Positions 24,127-36,777 of a stretch of 64,000 nt of DNA are shown here, one piece after another. The notes under the pieces are model-generated. The model did not search any database. It was not told where the DNA came from and saw only the letters and a list, made by a program, of their open reading frames with translations. Every line of letters starts with the position of its first letter. The stretch's first letter is position 1. The position numbers and the translations under genes were made by a program. The stretch covers positions 259,217,042 to 259,281,041 of the forward strand of contig NC_084795.1 of NCBI RefSeq assembly GCF_963169125.1. Reading direction: 5' to 3'. Source of the stretch: Humulus lupulus. Lineage: Eukaryota > Streptophyta > Magnoliopsida > Rosales > Cannabaceae.

Positions 24127-24507
24127 AAATGTTTATGAATCTTGTACTAATGTAAAAAAAATTATCTGCATATACTTATAAGTATAAAATTGTGTTATGG
24201 AAATTATTGTATATAATGCAAAAAATGTGTTATTGTAAAATTTACCATAATACAACTTTATAAATGGTGAAAAGTGTTATGTAATCTACTATAACTATCA
24301 TAACGAAACACTTATAACTCTATTAAAATAACACAACAAACGTGTTATCATATATTGTACAATAATACTTCTCGATAACTATGGAAAAGTGTTATGCAAA
24401 GTGCTCCGACCTACGATAACACTACTTTCCTTAACACATCGAAAAGTGTTATGGTATATATTCGATAATACTTTTTCGGTCTTATTGAAAGCATTTTTTC
24501 TTGTAGT
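24127..24507. mobile_element. Remnant of CACTA-type element #5
   Basis: Ends in TTTTTTCTTGTAGT at 24507 and carries its own subterminal motif GAAAAGTGTTATG in both orientations (for example at 24270, 24383 and 24444). Only one end is seen; the other may have been lost when CACTA #2 arrived next to it. Confidence 0.5.
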
Positions 24508-25951
24508 TCTTATAAAGAAAATAAATAACATAAGATGTTAATATAAACTAACTAACATAAACATATATTGTGAGAAGTAGAGATAAGGAGAAAATGATTA
24601 TATCAAAATAATATAAAGCACATGTACTATAAATATTGTTTTGTATCAAACCGATTCTAGTATACCACACAATCTCCTTAAAATAATTATGCCTCCTCAC
24701 TCAGTGATAGAGAATTGCTGACAACGTTTGTCCCCTAGGAAAAAATGATCTATGACCAGTAGCTAAGCACCTTGCTTCTACTCACAACTAACTGAACAAT
24801 GTCTAAGAACACCACTAAGATCTGTCTGAGGACTAAGGGAGCTTTGACGCTAGATGGTATGAACTTAGAAGATCTTCAACCAGAAAGAAAGAGAATTTTG
24901 ACCAAGAGATAAGAATCAAGCAAACAAAATTGGGTAACTGGCCAAAAATTCAATTTCGAGTAACTACCCAAAATTGAAGTAATTTTCGTATAAAGCAAGG
25001 AAGAGATCTCCCAGATTCGTTTCTACAGTGTTCTAGAATATTCTCACCAAATTTAGAAGGAAAAATAAATTATGGGTTGCAAAAAGAGCCCAACGCAGAC
25101 TACGCTTTATGGGCTCGTAAGACGCTCGAGCGCACACATAGGTTGTAAAGGCCTACATGACGCGCGAGGGCACACAAGTCGTATGCATTTTTGCTCCACC
25201 CACAATGATTTTCATCTGGACACACACAAGAGAGAGCATCATTGCTTACCAAGCTAAGGATATATTATTTTATATATACCCCTTTAAAAGAGTACTCAAA
25301 TTTTCATGTGGAACTAACACAAATCTCATTATTTTCTCTTATTTATTGTTTTGCCTACTTTAGGTTACAATTTCTCATTCACCCCATAACCATTTTGTGC
25401 ATATAAATACTTGTTTTTATGTACTCATGAAGGAGAACACAAATACAAAGACATCTCACTAATAACAATCATGCTTAAAAAGTATTACACACTATTTTTT
25501 CCAACAAATATTGTATTTATAAAAAAAAACATACAAATTAATTAATCATCAAGAATGGCAATAACCATTTGGCCTCTCCTCTAAAATCTCATACATTCGG
25601 GGCCATTTGACCAAAATATAATTAAGCTGAAACATTAATGTTTATCAGTGTAATTTTTTCTTTATTCCTTTGACACTCACATATTTGTTTGTTGTGTTCT
25701 TCCACTTACTATTCATATTTTCCTTTCACCCACTTTTTTTCGACCAAGTTCAAGTCATACACGAGAATCGAATATTTGAGCAGCTTATTAAACTATATCC
25801 ATTATATCTGTAATAATAAAAAAACATTTTTTTTATTGACTCTAAATATTAATGATTCTATTTAAATCACCAATTGAATAAAATAACTTAATTAAGCATC
25901 ACAACATTACAATAATGTATCATACAAAAATAAATTGTGTAGCATAGAGGA
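24508..25951. other. Unassigned stretch, possibly an old copia LTR
   Basis: No gene recognised. On the minus strand the part around 24650-24960 resembles the R/U5 half of a copia LTR (CACTGAGTGAGGAGGC, then AAGGAGATTGTGTGGTATAC), and a small CpG-rich patch lies at 25090-25190. The termini were not found. Confidence 0.25.
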
Positions 25952-25984
25952 CACTACAACAAAATAGAGATTTTATGATTTTAT

Positions 25985-26160
25985 TTGGGAGACATTGAAA
26001 GTCTACAATGTCTCCCAAATGGGGAGACGTTGTAGGTGAGGTCATTGTAAATATATGTCTCACATCTCCCATTGGGAGAAATGAGAGACTTCCCAAGTCT
26101 CTCACTGGGAGACATGGGAAGCCTCCCACCTCTCCCAACGGGAGACATTGAAAGTCTCCC
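25985..26160. repeat. Left subterminal repeats of CACTA #4
   Basis: Repeated dyads such as TCTCCCATTGGGAGA and TCTCTCACTGGGAGACAT, matching the right end at 41050-41280. Confidence 0.7.
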
Positions 26161-27721
26161 TGATTAAAAATAAATTAAATTAAATTAATTTATTATCAAT
26201 ATTATTTTAATTTGATTTAATAATTAATTAAATTGAAAGTATTTTAATATTAATTTAATAATTAATTAAATTAAAATTATTCTAATATTAATTTAATAAT
26301 TAATTAAATTGAAATCAATCAAATATTAATTTAAATTTAAATTGACATAATTAATAAAATGAAAATAAGCAAGGGAAAAAACATTGGTTAGAGATATACA
26401 AGAAACACAATATTTGTTAGACATATTCAAAATTAACAAATAGTTGGTAACTTTTGATTATCGGTAACATATATGTCGCCCATTTTTGTTGCAACTCATC
26501 AATGTGTGCCTCTGTATATGACGTACTTGTTAATTGCAAAAAATATAAAGTAAAATATATTAATTAATTATTTGATTACATTTATATATATGGTTTCAAA
26601 AATAATTTGTAAATTTTAATTAATAATACCGTTCTCAAGTAATGTCCGGGACTCGCATGTTCAATCAATATATTCTCCTATGTCGCTGACATCCACTGTT
26701 TATCCATATATTCTCCTATGTCTATGAAAAAGAAAAGAAGGGACACTAAATAAGCATGTGATAAAGTTGGATGTCTGTATAAAACTAATTATTTATTATT
26801 CTAGATAAAATCGGACAGCATTTCCCCTATAATAGTGACCTAACCATCTGCATGTGAATAGAAAAACAAACAATTCAAACTACATATAATAAGTTTCTTC
26901 CTTATAGCTCCGCAATACACAACCAAATTTCTCAGAATCTACTTCACTAAAACACACAAGTTCTCAACCTTCTGTTATCACCGCAACACACAATTTTAAT
27001 CTCAGAACCTACTTCACTATGGATGAATATTTAAGATATTCAAACTCTTCTAACATTTGTTTAGTAATTTTAAAAGTAGAAGTAAGAGAATATATGTGCC
27101 TCTTGCAATTAATAATCCAAAAGCTAGCAAAATTACTTTACGTAGTAATCGAATTTGCTATTAAATACACAAACCAATAAAATAAAAGTAATAAATAATA
27201 AATAAAATATCACTAAATATCTAGCAATATTTAACTTATTATTGTAATTTTAGAAACTTAATTACCTCAAATGTCTGATTGATATAGAAATTTTGATGCA
27301 AAAAATACTCTCTAAAATCTCACCAACAAAATCACAACCTACGATATTAAATTAATTAATATGTTAAACATTACTAAACAAATATCACTAAATCTCTAAT
27401 AAGTAAATGATTGTTAAAAAAATAAAAAAAACTCCAATGAGCCACTAATTAACCTAAACAAAAAATCAATAAAAAATTTCATAACCTAAAATCTCAATAA
27501 TCAACAATAACATAAAAAATTTCATATATTTATATTTTTAAAATTACTTAATAAAATTATTTTAACATAACTATATATATAACAAAATAGTTAGAATTTT
27601 TTTAAAAAAAAGTTTAAATATATATACAAATATACCTAAATTTCAAAATAAATAATGATAAAAATTAAAAAAAAAACCATAAACATATATACTCTAATGA
27701 ATTCTATACAATGTGATATGT
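26161..27721. other. Internal AT-rich filler of CACTA #4
   Basis: Very AT-rich, with TTAATTTAATAATTAATTAA-type repeats near 26160-26350. No coding sequence, exon signals or other repeats recognised. Confidence 0.5.
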
Positions 27722-27749
27722 CACTACAAGAAAAACCAATTTTAGATGC

Positions 27750-28015
27750 GACATTATTAGGGGCGACACCATGTCACCTCTAATATATACAATATTAGAG
27801 ACGACACATGGAAAGTCGCCTCTAATATCCAAGAATAGTATTAGGGGCGACATGTCGCCCTTAATATTGAGGGATTTTTCCAAATTCACAAGGGAAATTT
27901 AGGTGGTTGGCCAAATTTTTGTGAAAATTATTAGGGGCGACACGTCGCCCCTGATAGTGATATAATTACAGGTTGTATGAAAATTTTGCGAAAACTATTA
28001 GGGGCGATCACTTAA
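27750..28015. repeat. Left subterminal repeats of CACTA #1
   Basis: About seven copies of ATTAGGGGCGACAC-type units in both orientations, several paired with GTCGCCCCTAATA. Confidence 0.75.
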
Positions 28016-28069
28016 ACAAAAAGGACTCTCCCTCATGATTCTCTTAGCTAAAAAACCCAACCCCTCCCT

Positions 28070-28205
28070 CACGATTCTCTCTCTCTCCCTCCCTCACGCT
28101 TCCCTCTCTCTCTCTCTCCCTCTCTCTCCCTCACTCTTCCCCTCTCTCTATCCTTCACTCTTCCCCTTTCTCTCTCTCTCTCACTCTTCCCCCCTCTCTC
28201 TTTTC
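28070..28205. repeat. (CT)n-rich microsatellite in 5' part of CACTA #1
   Basis: TCTCTCTCCCT-type simple repeat directly upstream of a GC-rich segment (28206-28315) that may be the 5' untranslated exon of the transposon (donor-like GTAAGTAT at 28320). The Ser/Leu/Pro ORF here is low complexity and not called. Confidence 0.6.
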
Positions 28206-29394
28206 CGTCGCACCCGCCACCATCACCGAATGGATCGGCACCCCGCCGTTGCATCACCGGCACACGGAGCCGCCGCCGCGAGTTCACCACCGCACGGAGC
28301 CGAGGACCTCTTGTAAGAGTAAGTATATATATTATATATTATATATTATAAATCTATTTATATGTATATATATATTAAGTTTTTTATTTATTTAAATTTA
28401 TATACATAATATAATATAATTTATTTAGCAACCGTGTGTATGTATAAGTATAGATATATATATTAATATTTTATTTATTTATTTTATAAAATATATCTAT
28501 AATGTGTGCCTCTGTGTGTATGTATATTTATATATATAATTTTATTGTTTATTTATTTATATTTTTTTTTATAACTATGTATATTATGTTTGTGTAGAAA
28601 TTAAAGGAATATCTCTTGGAAAATTTATGATTAGGGTATCTCTAATTTTGAGGCATTAAGGTATTTATTTATTTTTATTATGTTGCTTAATTATTTTAAT
28701 TAATATGTGAATTTGTGTAAAAAAAATATTATGTGTTTAGTGTAATTAATATGTATATAAGAAAATATATGATGTGTTTGTGTTTAAATTTGATTAATAA
28801 TATGTATACTGTGAATGTCCTATGATTTTCTGAGTGTCATTTGCAGGGTTTTTAATTTTTGGGATAGGTTAAAATGTAGACGTTATGCTGCCAAATTTTA
28901 AGTAGAATTAGGATAAATTTTAGTAGGATTAGGGTAAATCACTAAAATCCTTACATAACAAATAATTTAAATTGTATATTAACAAATTAAATCATTTTAA
29001 AAGAAATTATAAAATTAGATAAATGATTTAATTTAATTTAATATTAATAATTTAAAAAATTAAATAAATAATTAATATTAACAAGTTTAATAATTTAAAA
29101 ATAAAGTAAAAAATTAGATAAATAAATAAATAAATAATTATTTAATTTAAAATTAACAATTTTTTAATTTAAAAAATTAGATAAATAATTTAATGTAATA
29201 TCAACAAGTTTAATAATTTAAAAATAAATAAAAAAATTAGATAAAATTTTTATTTAATATTAACAAATTTAATTTAATATTGAAAATTTTTAAAATAAAT
29301 TAAAGTTAGATAAATAATTTAAAAATAAATTAAAAAATTATAATTTAATTTATTATTAACAAATTTAATTATTTAAAAATAAACCATATTTAAT

Positions 29395-29575
29395 ATAGCT
29401 TATAAAACATCATAGTTTTTTTATGGTATCATAAGACTTTATACGACATCATAAAATAACTAGTGTTAAAAAATATTTCATTTATGTTGCTTTTATTTGG
29501 TGATAAAATTTGATCACCAAAGATAGGATATAAGTTTTTTATATTATCACATAGTGATAATTTTTTCACCAAAGT
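29395..29575. repeat. Double-dyad block, copy 1
   Basis: Contains TTTGGTGAT...ATCACCAAA (29496-29521) and ATTATCAC-ATA-GTGATAAT (29543-29561). Near-identical to 30350-30510 and to the block before the TNP2 gene of CACTA #2 (20082-20145). Confidence 0.65.
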
Positions 29576-30349
29576 TGTTTTAATTAGTTTAATATGTGTT
29601 TAGGTTTAGGTAATGTTAGTGTTATTTAAATTTATTTAGAAAAAAAATAAATTGTGAATGTTTATTAATATGTGTTTTGAAAAATGTGTTGTGAATGTGT
29701 GCAGAAAATAATATGTGTTGATTGTTTATATTATATTTGTAGAAAAATATATTGTGAATATGTGTAGAAAAATGTATAATATATTGTCAATGTTTTGAGA
29801 ATTTTTTGAATATCAATTGAAGGCTTTTAGAATTACGGGAATTGAATAACACATAAAACTTTGAATAATATGAATTAACAAAAAATTGTAATTTAATTTC
29901 ATATTACCAAGTTTAATATTTTTAAAATAAATTAAAAAATTATATAAATAATGTAATTTAGTATTAACAAATTTAATAATTTTAAAAATTAGATAAATAA
30001 TTTAATTGAATACAAACAAGTTTAATAATTACAAAATAAATAATTTAAAAAAATAAAAAAATTATAATTTAATTTAATATTAACAAATTTATTAATTTAA
30101 AAATAAATTGAAATTTAGATAAATACATGAAAAATAAAATAAAAAATTATATTTTTATTTAATATTAACAAATTAAATAAATTAAAAATTAGATAAATAA
30201 TTTTAAAATAAAATAAAAATTTAGATAAATAATATTAACAAATTTATAATTTAAAAATAAATTGAATTTTTAGATAAATAATTTAAAAACAAGTTTGATA
30301 GTTAAAAAAATAACTAATTATGAAATAATTACCTATAATAAATTTTAAT

Positions 30350-30510
30350 TATATTTAATTAAATTTTTTATGGTATCATTAGATTTTATAAGATATCATA
30401 AAATAGCTAGTTCTAAAAAATATTTTATTTTTTGTTGCTTTTATTTGGTGATAAAATTTGATCACCAAAGATATGATAGAAGTTTTATATATTATCACCT
30501 AGTGGTAATG
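30350..30510. repeat. Double-dyad block, copy 2
   Basis: Contains TTTGGTGAT...ATCACCAAA (30444-30469) and ATTATCAC...GTGGTAAT (30491-30509, one mismatch in the stem). About 955 bp downstream of copy 1. Confidence 0.65.
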
Positions 30511-30639
30511 TTTTCTTAATTATTTTTAATCATGAAAAGCCTTAGACCCGTTCAGAGAGGCTGAGTCAATAAAAACTCTTAAATATGCTTCTCTGTATTA
30601 TCGAGGACGGTATGTGTTTGCATAGATAGTTTGTCAGTT

Positions 30640-31213
30640 ATTTACAAGTCTGAAATTTATTGCGCGCTCTGTAAAGAATAAGGAAAATCGGAAGAAAGAA
30701 AAGTATTCTACAACGCAGGGTACAAAATCGATGGCAGCCATCTGTTACGAAAAAGTAAGTGAAAGTTAAAATATTATCAAAATTATGTTCTTTTGAATTA
30801 TATGTTCTCTAACATTTGGGTTATATCTTTTAGGCGAACCCAGACCTTATTGAGTCATGGATAGAATATCATTGGAAGAAAACAACAAATGATTTCGTGA
30901 ACGACGATGCTCGCCAATATTATGTAAGTTTGAATTATGTTTTTTAATATTAATAGAGATATATTTAATGTTAGTGTCTAAAATTTTATGAAAACAAGAA
31001 AAACTGAAGGCTGATTTTGAGTTACAAACTCAGCAAACATCCATTGGTGCTTCCAATAATGATGGTTCGACAACAGTAGATCAGGTGGAGTTAGTACAAA
31101 AAGTGTTGGGCCAAAGGCGTGGACATGAGCGAGGAGTGGGCCGCAAATTGAAGGGGTCGGGGTTGGGGTCATCATCTACCGCAGCAACCACAACAGCAAC
31201 AAGAAGACAATAG
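30640..31213 (+). pseudogene. Transposase_24-like second gene of CACTA #1, 3' exons
   Basis: Three exon-like blocks with good splice signals. Block 1 ends at 30754 (donor GTAAGT) and encodes NKENRKKEKYSTTQGTKS, an equivalent of the conserved 'NK.NR.K...GSKS' segment. Block 2, 30834-30923 (TTTTAG acceptor, GTAAGT donor), encodes PDLIESWIEYHWKK. Block 3, about 30999-31213, encodes LVQKVLGQRRGHERGVG and a Thr/Ala/Arg-rich tail with a TAG stop. These match the C-terminal half of plant CACTA second proteins, which bind the subterminal repeats. The upstream half is missing or degraded. The 5' limit is approximate. The splice junctions are inferred. Confidence 0.6.
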
Positions 31214-31329
31214 GGAGGACGAGGCAGCTCATTTAGGAGACTATGTTTATTTTATTATTAATTATTGTTAAATTATATGAACAATATGAATATTTGATAT
31301 CTTAATGTATTAAGAATATGGATAATTGT

Positions 31330-31920
31330 TGTTATCCAAAAAGCAGGTATGGATGACGTGGAAAATATTTTCAACACGTGGCTGACACCTAGCAGAGGCT
31401 CTGTTCGACGATCATGGGTGTTCCCCTGACACAGCATTTGAGTTTTGTATACGACCAGATTGCTCGTATAATCCGTATATTTATGAGTAATCTTGTACAA
31501 TTGTAATCATATCCGAGATTATTTCCATTATACCTGATTATCCAATTAATTAGGTAAAAATATATTTGATTGATCCACGTAACCCACCTTGAGCCTATAA
31601 ATAGAGAGAAATAGCTCAAGGGAGGGACTTTTTGGCTAATATTTGTTTATGCTGTAGAAGAGAATTCTGGAAATTATCTTTTGGTTATATTACTCATCCC
31701 TCAAAGGCTGGTGAAACTCAAGAACCCTAGTTCTTTGATCACCCCTTTGAGAATCAAGATCAATAATATCTTAAGTGGACGTAGGTCATTACCAATTCTT
31801 GGGGCCGAACCACTATAAATTGTTGTGTTGTTTATCTTTCTTTCCATTAGATCTTATTCAATACTTTCCATCACATCAAGCATTTGCCTCCATGTCAGTT
31901 GACCAAAACGAGGGTCAACA
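31330..31920 (+). mobile_element. 5' LTR of Tat retrotransposon
   Basis: Starts TGTTATCC (31330) and ends GAGGGTCAACA (31920), 591 bp. The TATA box TATAAATA is at 31596-31603. Immediately after it comes the GGTGCTTTCATTGAGAGC primer-binding/leader block also seen in the other Tat element. Its first ~480 bp align with 38611-39081 at roughly 93% identity by eye, so the two were paired LTRs of one insertion that is not young. Confidence 0.85.
31596..31603 (+). promoter_or_regulatory. TATA box of Tat 5' LTR
   Basis: TATAAATA followed by GAGAGAAATAGCTC; the same element is at 38882-38889 in the 3' LTR remnant. Confidence 0.6.
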
Positions 31921-31968
31921 TTCTGGTGCTTTCATTGAGAGCTTGAGAAGAAGTTGTTGAAGGTACTA

Positions 31969-34263
31969 ATGGCAAAGACATCCAAGAAAACTGGACAGGC
32001 TGCTGCCGCTATATCCCAGCCTCCTACACCAAATATGGCTGGAAGACGAACCTCATTTGGATTTCGATAAGGAGGAAGTAGACTCTGAGGCCCTGAAGAC
32101 AACACTGGGGGTATTGCAAGATGAACTGGCCGCTCTGAGGGCCAATCAAGAGAGTGTCGCCAAGATAATGGCGTCACAGCAGAGGGAAATAGAGCGCCAG
32201 CGCCAAGAGCTGAGCGAAAAACAGGCGGAGATGGACCGTCGTCGGAGGGATGCCATGGAAGCCTTCGAAGCAGCCCTCCAATTGGCTAGGAATCAAGCTG
32301 CACCTACCCCGCATCCTGACCACCCCCCGAGTGGGCCACCTCAAAGAGGTCCCAATCCTAGCCCTCCGCTCCAGCCAACAAGCCCTCAAAGGCCAGAGCA
32401 GCCACCAATGCCTCAAGATGATGTCCCATCTAGGGACCCTGAGACGCAACCTCCATCCCAGGCTGGTCGAGGTAATCCCCTGCGTCCAAGGCAGAATAGG
32501 GCCGGGCAACAGCTCCGTAGCCCTAGACGCCCGGGGGGTGAAGAGCTGCACCCATCGAGCAGGGGGAAGCGTCCTTCTGCTAACAGAAGGAACTCAGAGA
32601 CAGGCTCTGCGGTCAGGGGCCCTCCACAACATGATAATGCACGGGGACCCACCGACCAGCGCAGGCCTCCCTCTAACGCTCGAGAAGTTCTAGCCCAAGG
32701 AGGCAACCGAGGAAACAGTCGGTCCCACCATAGCCAGTCGACGTTCAGAGATGGCCACGACTACAATGAGTCCGACTCAGGCAGAGGGAATGCTGGTCGA
32801 AGAAACCAGGAGAGAGTTGGTGGCAGAAGCCCCCCACCTAGAGAAGACCAACATGCAGGACATAATGCTTGGGGGCAGCCCCGACAAAACAACGTCTTTA
32901 GCCGGCTCGGAGCCAGCGAGCAGCGGCGAAGAGACGATGACCTAAGGGATGTTCTCAACGGCCGCCGAGAAAGGCACGATGATTACATTCCCCTGGCACC
33001 AGAGGCCCTGGCAATTCCTTAGGCCGTCCAGGCCCAAATAAATGCCCTGAACCAAGCAGTGCAACAGCTGGTCGGGGGAAGAATGTCTCATATTGAGCAT
33101 GACAGGAGAAGGGGAACTCCTTTTATACAAAGGATCGCCATGGCTGAAACCCCCAGTAAGTTTAAAATGCCTACACTTCCGAACTATGACGGGTATGGTG
33201 ACCCGGTATCTCATGTCAACAAGTTTGAGATACAAATGGACATTCAGAAGGTGTCTGAAGACGCTCAATGCAGGATCTTCCCTGCAACACTTTCTGATGT
33301 CGCACAGGAGTGGTTCTTTAAGTTCCCTCCTGCAAGTATAGTATCTTGGGAGTTGTTCGCAAAGGAGTTTTACGGACAATTCTACGCGGGTCGTGTGCAC
33401 CCAACTGAGGCAAACCAGCTGGTCGAGATACGCCAACAAGAAGGAGAACCACTGAAAGATTATGTCTAGTGTTTTATGCTAGCGGCAACTAGGGCCAAAA
33501 CAGTGGGAGACGAAGGCAAAATGATGGTCCTAACTGGAGGAGTTAGGTGCCGTACGCCCCTTTGGAGTAGCCTCAGGAAGCATGGGGTTAAAACTACCCA
33601 AGGGTTTTTAGATCGAGCTGATCGATACATCAAGCTTGAGGATGCAATTGCCAACGAGGGAAAGACCCCAAATAAGGATAAAGGGACTGAAGACCCCGCC
33701 AAAGTCGCCAATGGGTCAAAGCCCAACGGCAACGACAAAGGCAATGGGAATGGCAATGGCAAGAATGGGGGGAAACAGCCCCATAACGAACCCTTTACCT
33801 CCGAGAGTAAGCGCTCTAAGGGCAACCGTTATGAGCCAAGGTTCACTAACTATACCGCCCTTGTTGAGTCTCAAGAAGAGGTGTATCAGGCCACAAGTGT
33901 CAATGTACCCTACAAAAGACCCACTCCCATTCGAAAGGATATTTCGAAACGGGATACAACTAAGTTTTGTTGTTTTCACAATGACTACGGACACGATACG
34001 AATGAATGTAACCAGCTGAAGGACGAAATCGAGTTCCTTATTAGACAAGGAAACTTGAGGAAATACGTGCGAGCCGCGAGAGCTTCCCAACGAGAGGCTC
34101 CGGGTGGCAACGAGCAGGCGCCTACACGCCAACGCTCGCCACCTTTACAGCCTGATCCTGTGGCAGGCACCTTACTCACCATCTGCGGAGGCCCGCACCT
34201 CACGGGAAACAGCGGAAAGGCAAGGGAACGATATGCTTGGACCCTACGCCATGACCAGGACAT
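31969..34263 (+). pseudogene. gag: Tat retrotransposon gag, decayed
   Basis: Capsid polyprotein of a Ty3/gypsy Tat element. It starts at the ATG at 31969 (MAKTSKKTGQ), 49 bp after the LTR, then shifts frame near 32050. A coiled-coil-like stretch follows (about 32090-32290, LQDELAALRANQES...), then a Pro/Arg/Gln-rich disordered part, then the Retrotrans_gag domain (33150-33470) with KFKMPTLPNYDGYGDP and AQEWFFKFP, and a Lys/Asn/Gly-rich linker. A zinc-knuckle-like CCFHNDYGHDTNEC sits at about 33966-34008. In-frame stops occur at 33020 and 33467. It runs straight into the protease, as in other Tat elements, where gag and pol share one frame. Confidence 0.88.
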
Positions 34264-34363
34264 CCAGATGATGACTGTGGTGGATCGAGCAACGAAAAAG
34301 GCTCAAACAGAGGATGATGTAATAACTTTCTCTGATAATAATGCCCAGCATGTCCGGTTCCCA

Positions 34364-34754
34364 CATTCTGATTCACTGGTCATGGATGTTCAGACTGCCA
34401 ATATGATGGTGAAAAGAGTACTGGTCGATACAGGAACGAATGAAGTTGTCCACAAAGGACTTGGAGCCTTGCAACAAAACAATTTATGGTTTCTCTGGTG
34501 AGGGACTCGCTCCAATAGGGTCAATCAGGCTTCCAGTGATAGCAAGTACTACGCCCGCCAACAGGACATTACTCACTACTTTTATAGTAGTTGACTGTCC
34601 TTCGGCCTACAATGCAGAGATTAGAAGGCCAATACTGGTTGACCTTCGGGCCGTCACCTCTATATGGCACTTAGCCAGGAAATTCCCAACAGACGCAGGG
34701 GTAGGACGCGTATTGGGAAACCAGAGGGAAGCAAGGGAGTGCTACATTCCCTAA
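34364..34754 (+). pseudogene. Tat retrotransposon aspartic protease region
   Basis: Contains VLVDTGTN with the catalytic D-T-G still present (about 34420-34440). A frameshift follows at once, near 34437. It continues in the next frame with ECY at the end of a segment containing AEIRRPILVDLRAV, the usual C-terminal part of Tat proteases. A stop lies at 34752. It would cleave the gag-pol polyprotein, but the frameshift separates it from gag. Confidence 0.75.
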
Positions 34755-36345
34755 ATCACTAAGGCCAAGAAGGGTATGTCGAGGAATGCTCCCCCAAAAG
34801 AGTTGCAAACGGCCATTGATGTACAAGCCCAATCAGGTGATGAAGTCACCAAATAGGGTGTTGCCCAAAGCGAGGATAGAGACATAGATCCCCGCTTTGG
34901 GGATTTTGAAGAAGATATAGGACCTGTCGAGGACCTTGAAGAGGTCAAACTCGACGAAGAGTTTCCGACCAGAGTTATGAAGGTCGGCAAAAATTTAGAA
35001 ACAACAACCAAATGCGCACTGGTGGAATTTTTGAGAAAGAACCAGGAAGTTTTCGCCTGGTCGCATAAGGACATGGTTGGGATAGATCCTGTGGTAATCA
35101 GCCATGTCCTGAACATTGACAAAATCTTTCCACCCATGCAACAGAAAAGAAGGCTGCTCGATAAAGACAGATCAAAAGCCTTAAAGGAAGAAGTTAAAAA
35201 ACTGAAGGAGAATCGGTTCATCAGGGTGGCGTTTTATCCATCATGGATCTTTAATCCAGTGTTGGTTCCCAAGACGAATGGAAAATGGCGGACCTGTGTG
35301 GATTTCACAGACCTTAACAAAGCCTTCCCTAAAGATTGCTTCCCACTCCCAAGGATCGACCAGCTGGTCGATGCAACTGCAGGCCATGAGATGCTCTCCT
35401 TCATGGATGCATATTCAGGGTATAATCAGATTAGTATACATCCCCCTGATGAGGATCACACTAGCTTTCGGACCAATACAGGGCTATACTGTTACAAAGT
35501 AATGCCCTTCGGGTTGAAAAACGATGGTGCGACTTACCAGGGACTAGTTAACCACATGTTTAAGGAGTTGATCGGGATAAACATGGAGGTGTACGTTGAT
35601 GACATGCTGGTGAAGTCAAAAAAGGCAGAAGGACATGTGAAGGATTTACAAGAGTGTTTCAATGTTCTGAACAAATACCAGATGAAGCTAAATCCTCTCA
35701 AATGTTCCTTCGCAGTAGGATCGGGGAAGTTCTTGGGGTTCATTGTCAATTCGAGAGGAATCAAGGCTAATCCCGAGAAGATGAAGGCCCTGATCGATAT
35801 GAAATCGCCAATGAAGATCAAGGATGTGAAAAGTTTGACTGGAAGGATTGCCGCGCTCAGTAGATTTATTTCAAAATCAACAGATAAGTGCGTTCCTTTC
35901 TTTAATCTACGTAGAGGCAACAAGAAGTTCGAGTGGACTGAAGACTGTGAACAGGCTTTCCAACCCTTAAAAGCCCACAAGGCGCAGCCTCCCATCTTAT
36001 CAAAGCTTGTAGATGGGAAAACTTTGTTCATATACCTGGCGATCACCGAATATGCTGCTAGTGAGGTGTTGGTAAGAGAAGAAGAAGGCGTACAAAAGGC
36101 GGTATACTATGTGAGCAAGAGGTTAATCAAAGCCGAATTGAGGTATCCTCCCATTGAAAGATTAGCCTATTGTCTAATTTTGGCCTCAAGGAAGTTACGT
36201 CCTTACTTCTAAGTCCATCCAATCATAGTCTTGACTGACTATCCCCTTCGACAAGTTTTGCAAAAGCCAGAGGCTGTTGTTCGTTTGTTGAAATGGGCAG
36301 TTCGATGTAACATACTCACTGCGAGCAGTAATAAAAGGACAAGTC
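34755..36345 (+). pseudogene. pol: Tat reverse transcriptase and RNase H
   Basis: The longest open piece (34977-36212, 411 codons) is reverse transcriptase: VPKTNGKWRTCVDF, the catalytic block FMDAYSGYNQI, VMPFGLKNDGATYQ and the active site YVDDMLVKS (about 35590-35616), all intact. Further on come LTGRIAALSRFISKS, a Tat-lineage signature, and the first RNase H region with KTLFIYLAITEYA. A stop replaces a codon at 36210 and a frameshift follows near 36300. In the typical element these run on without a break into the second RNase H. The enzyme would copy the RNA to DNA in virus-like particles. RT motifs are well kept compared with the rest. Confidence 0.9.
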
Positions 36346-36777
36346 TTGGATGACTTCATTGTTGAATTCACTGAACTCCCAGATCTCGAGCAGGGTGAAA
36401 AGCCTAACGCATCTGAGCCTCAAGTTGAAACTCCTTCGTGGAAACTATTCATAGACGGATCATCCAACGAATCCCACGCAGGAGCAAGAGTGATATTGAT
36501 AACACCGGAAGGGCATCGATTTCACTGCGCAATTAGGTTTGATTTCACCGCTTCAAACAACGAAGCTGAATATGAGGCCCTACTCGCTGGATTAAGGTTA
36601 GCCAAAGACATGAACATAAAAGTGTTGGATATCTACAGTGATTCACAACTGGTAGTGAATCAGGTCTTAGGGGAGTACCAAGCACGAGGCCTAAAAATGG
36701 TGGCTTACCTGAACAAAACAAAGGATTTGTTGGCACAATTTGAAAAATATACCCTCCAGCAAATACCTCGAGATTAG
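36346..36777 (+). pseudogene. Second (plant-type) RNase H domain of Tat element
   Basis: Encodes WKLFIDGSSN, FTASNNEAEYEALLAGL and DIYSDSQLVVNQV: the D-E-D residues of an active RNase H fold are visible. This additional RNase H next to RT is a hallmark of the Tat lineage. A frameshift/stop at about 36774 separates it from integrase. Confidence 0.85.

Larger units (their letters stand above)
28320..30639 (+). other. AT-rich intron-like interior of CACTA #1
   Basis: Extremely AT-rich, dominated by AATTTAATAATTTAAAAATAAA-like repeats. It contains two copies of a block of about 160-180 bp with a double dyad (29395-29575 and 30350-30510). No TNP2 coding sequence could be recognised. Confidence 0.5.

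Noticed and set aside
28035..28316. Ser/Leu/Pro-rich ORF
   Set aside because: Translation of a CT microsatellite; no domain.
32174..34132. Several minus-strand ORFs over Tat gag
   Set aside because: Complement of GC-biased gag codons; no similarity to the antisense ORF domains known from Tat elements.
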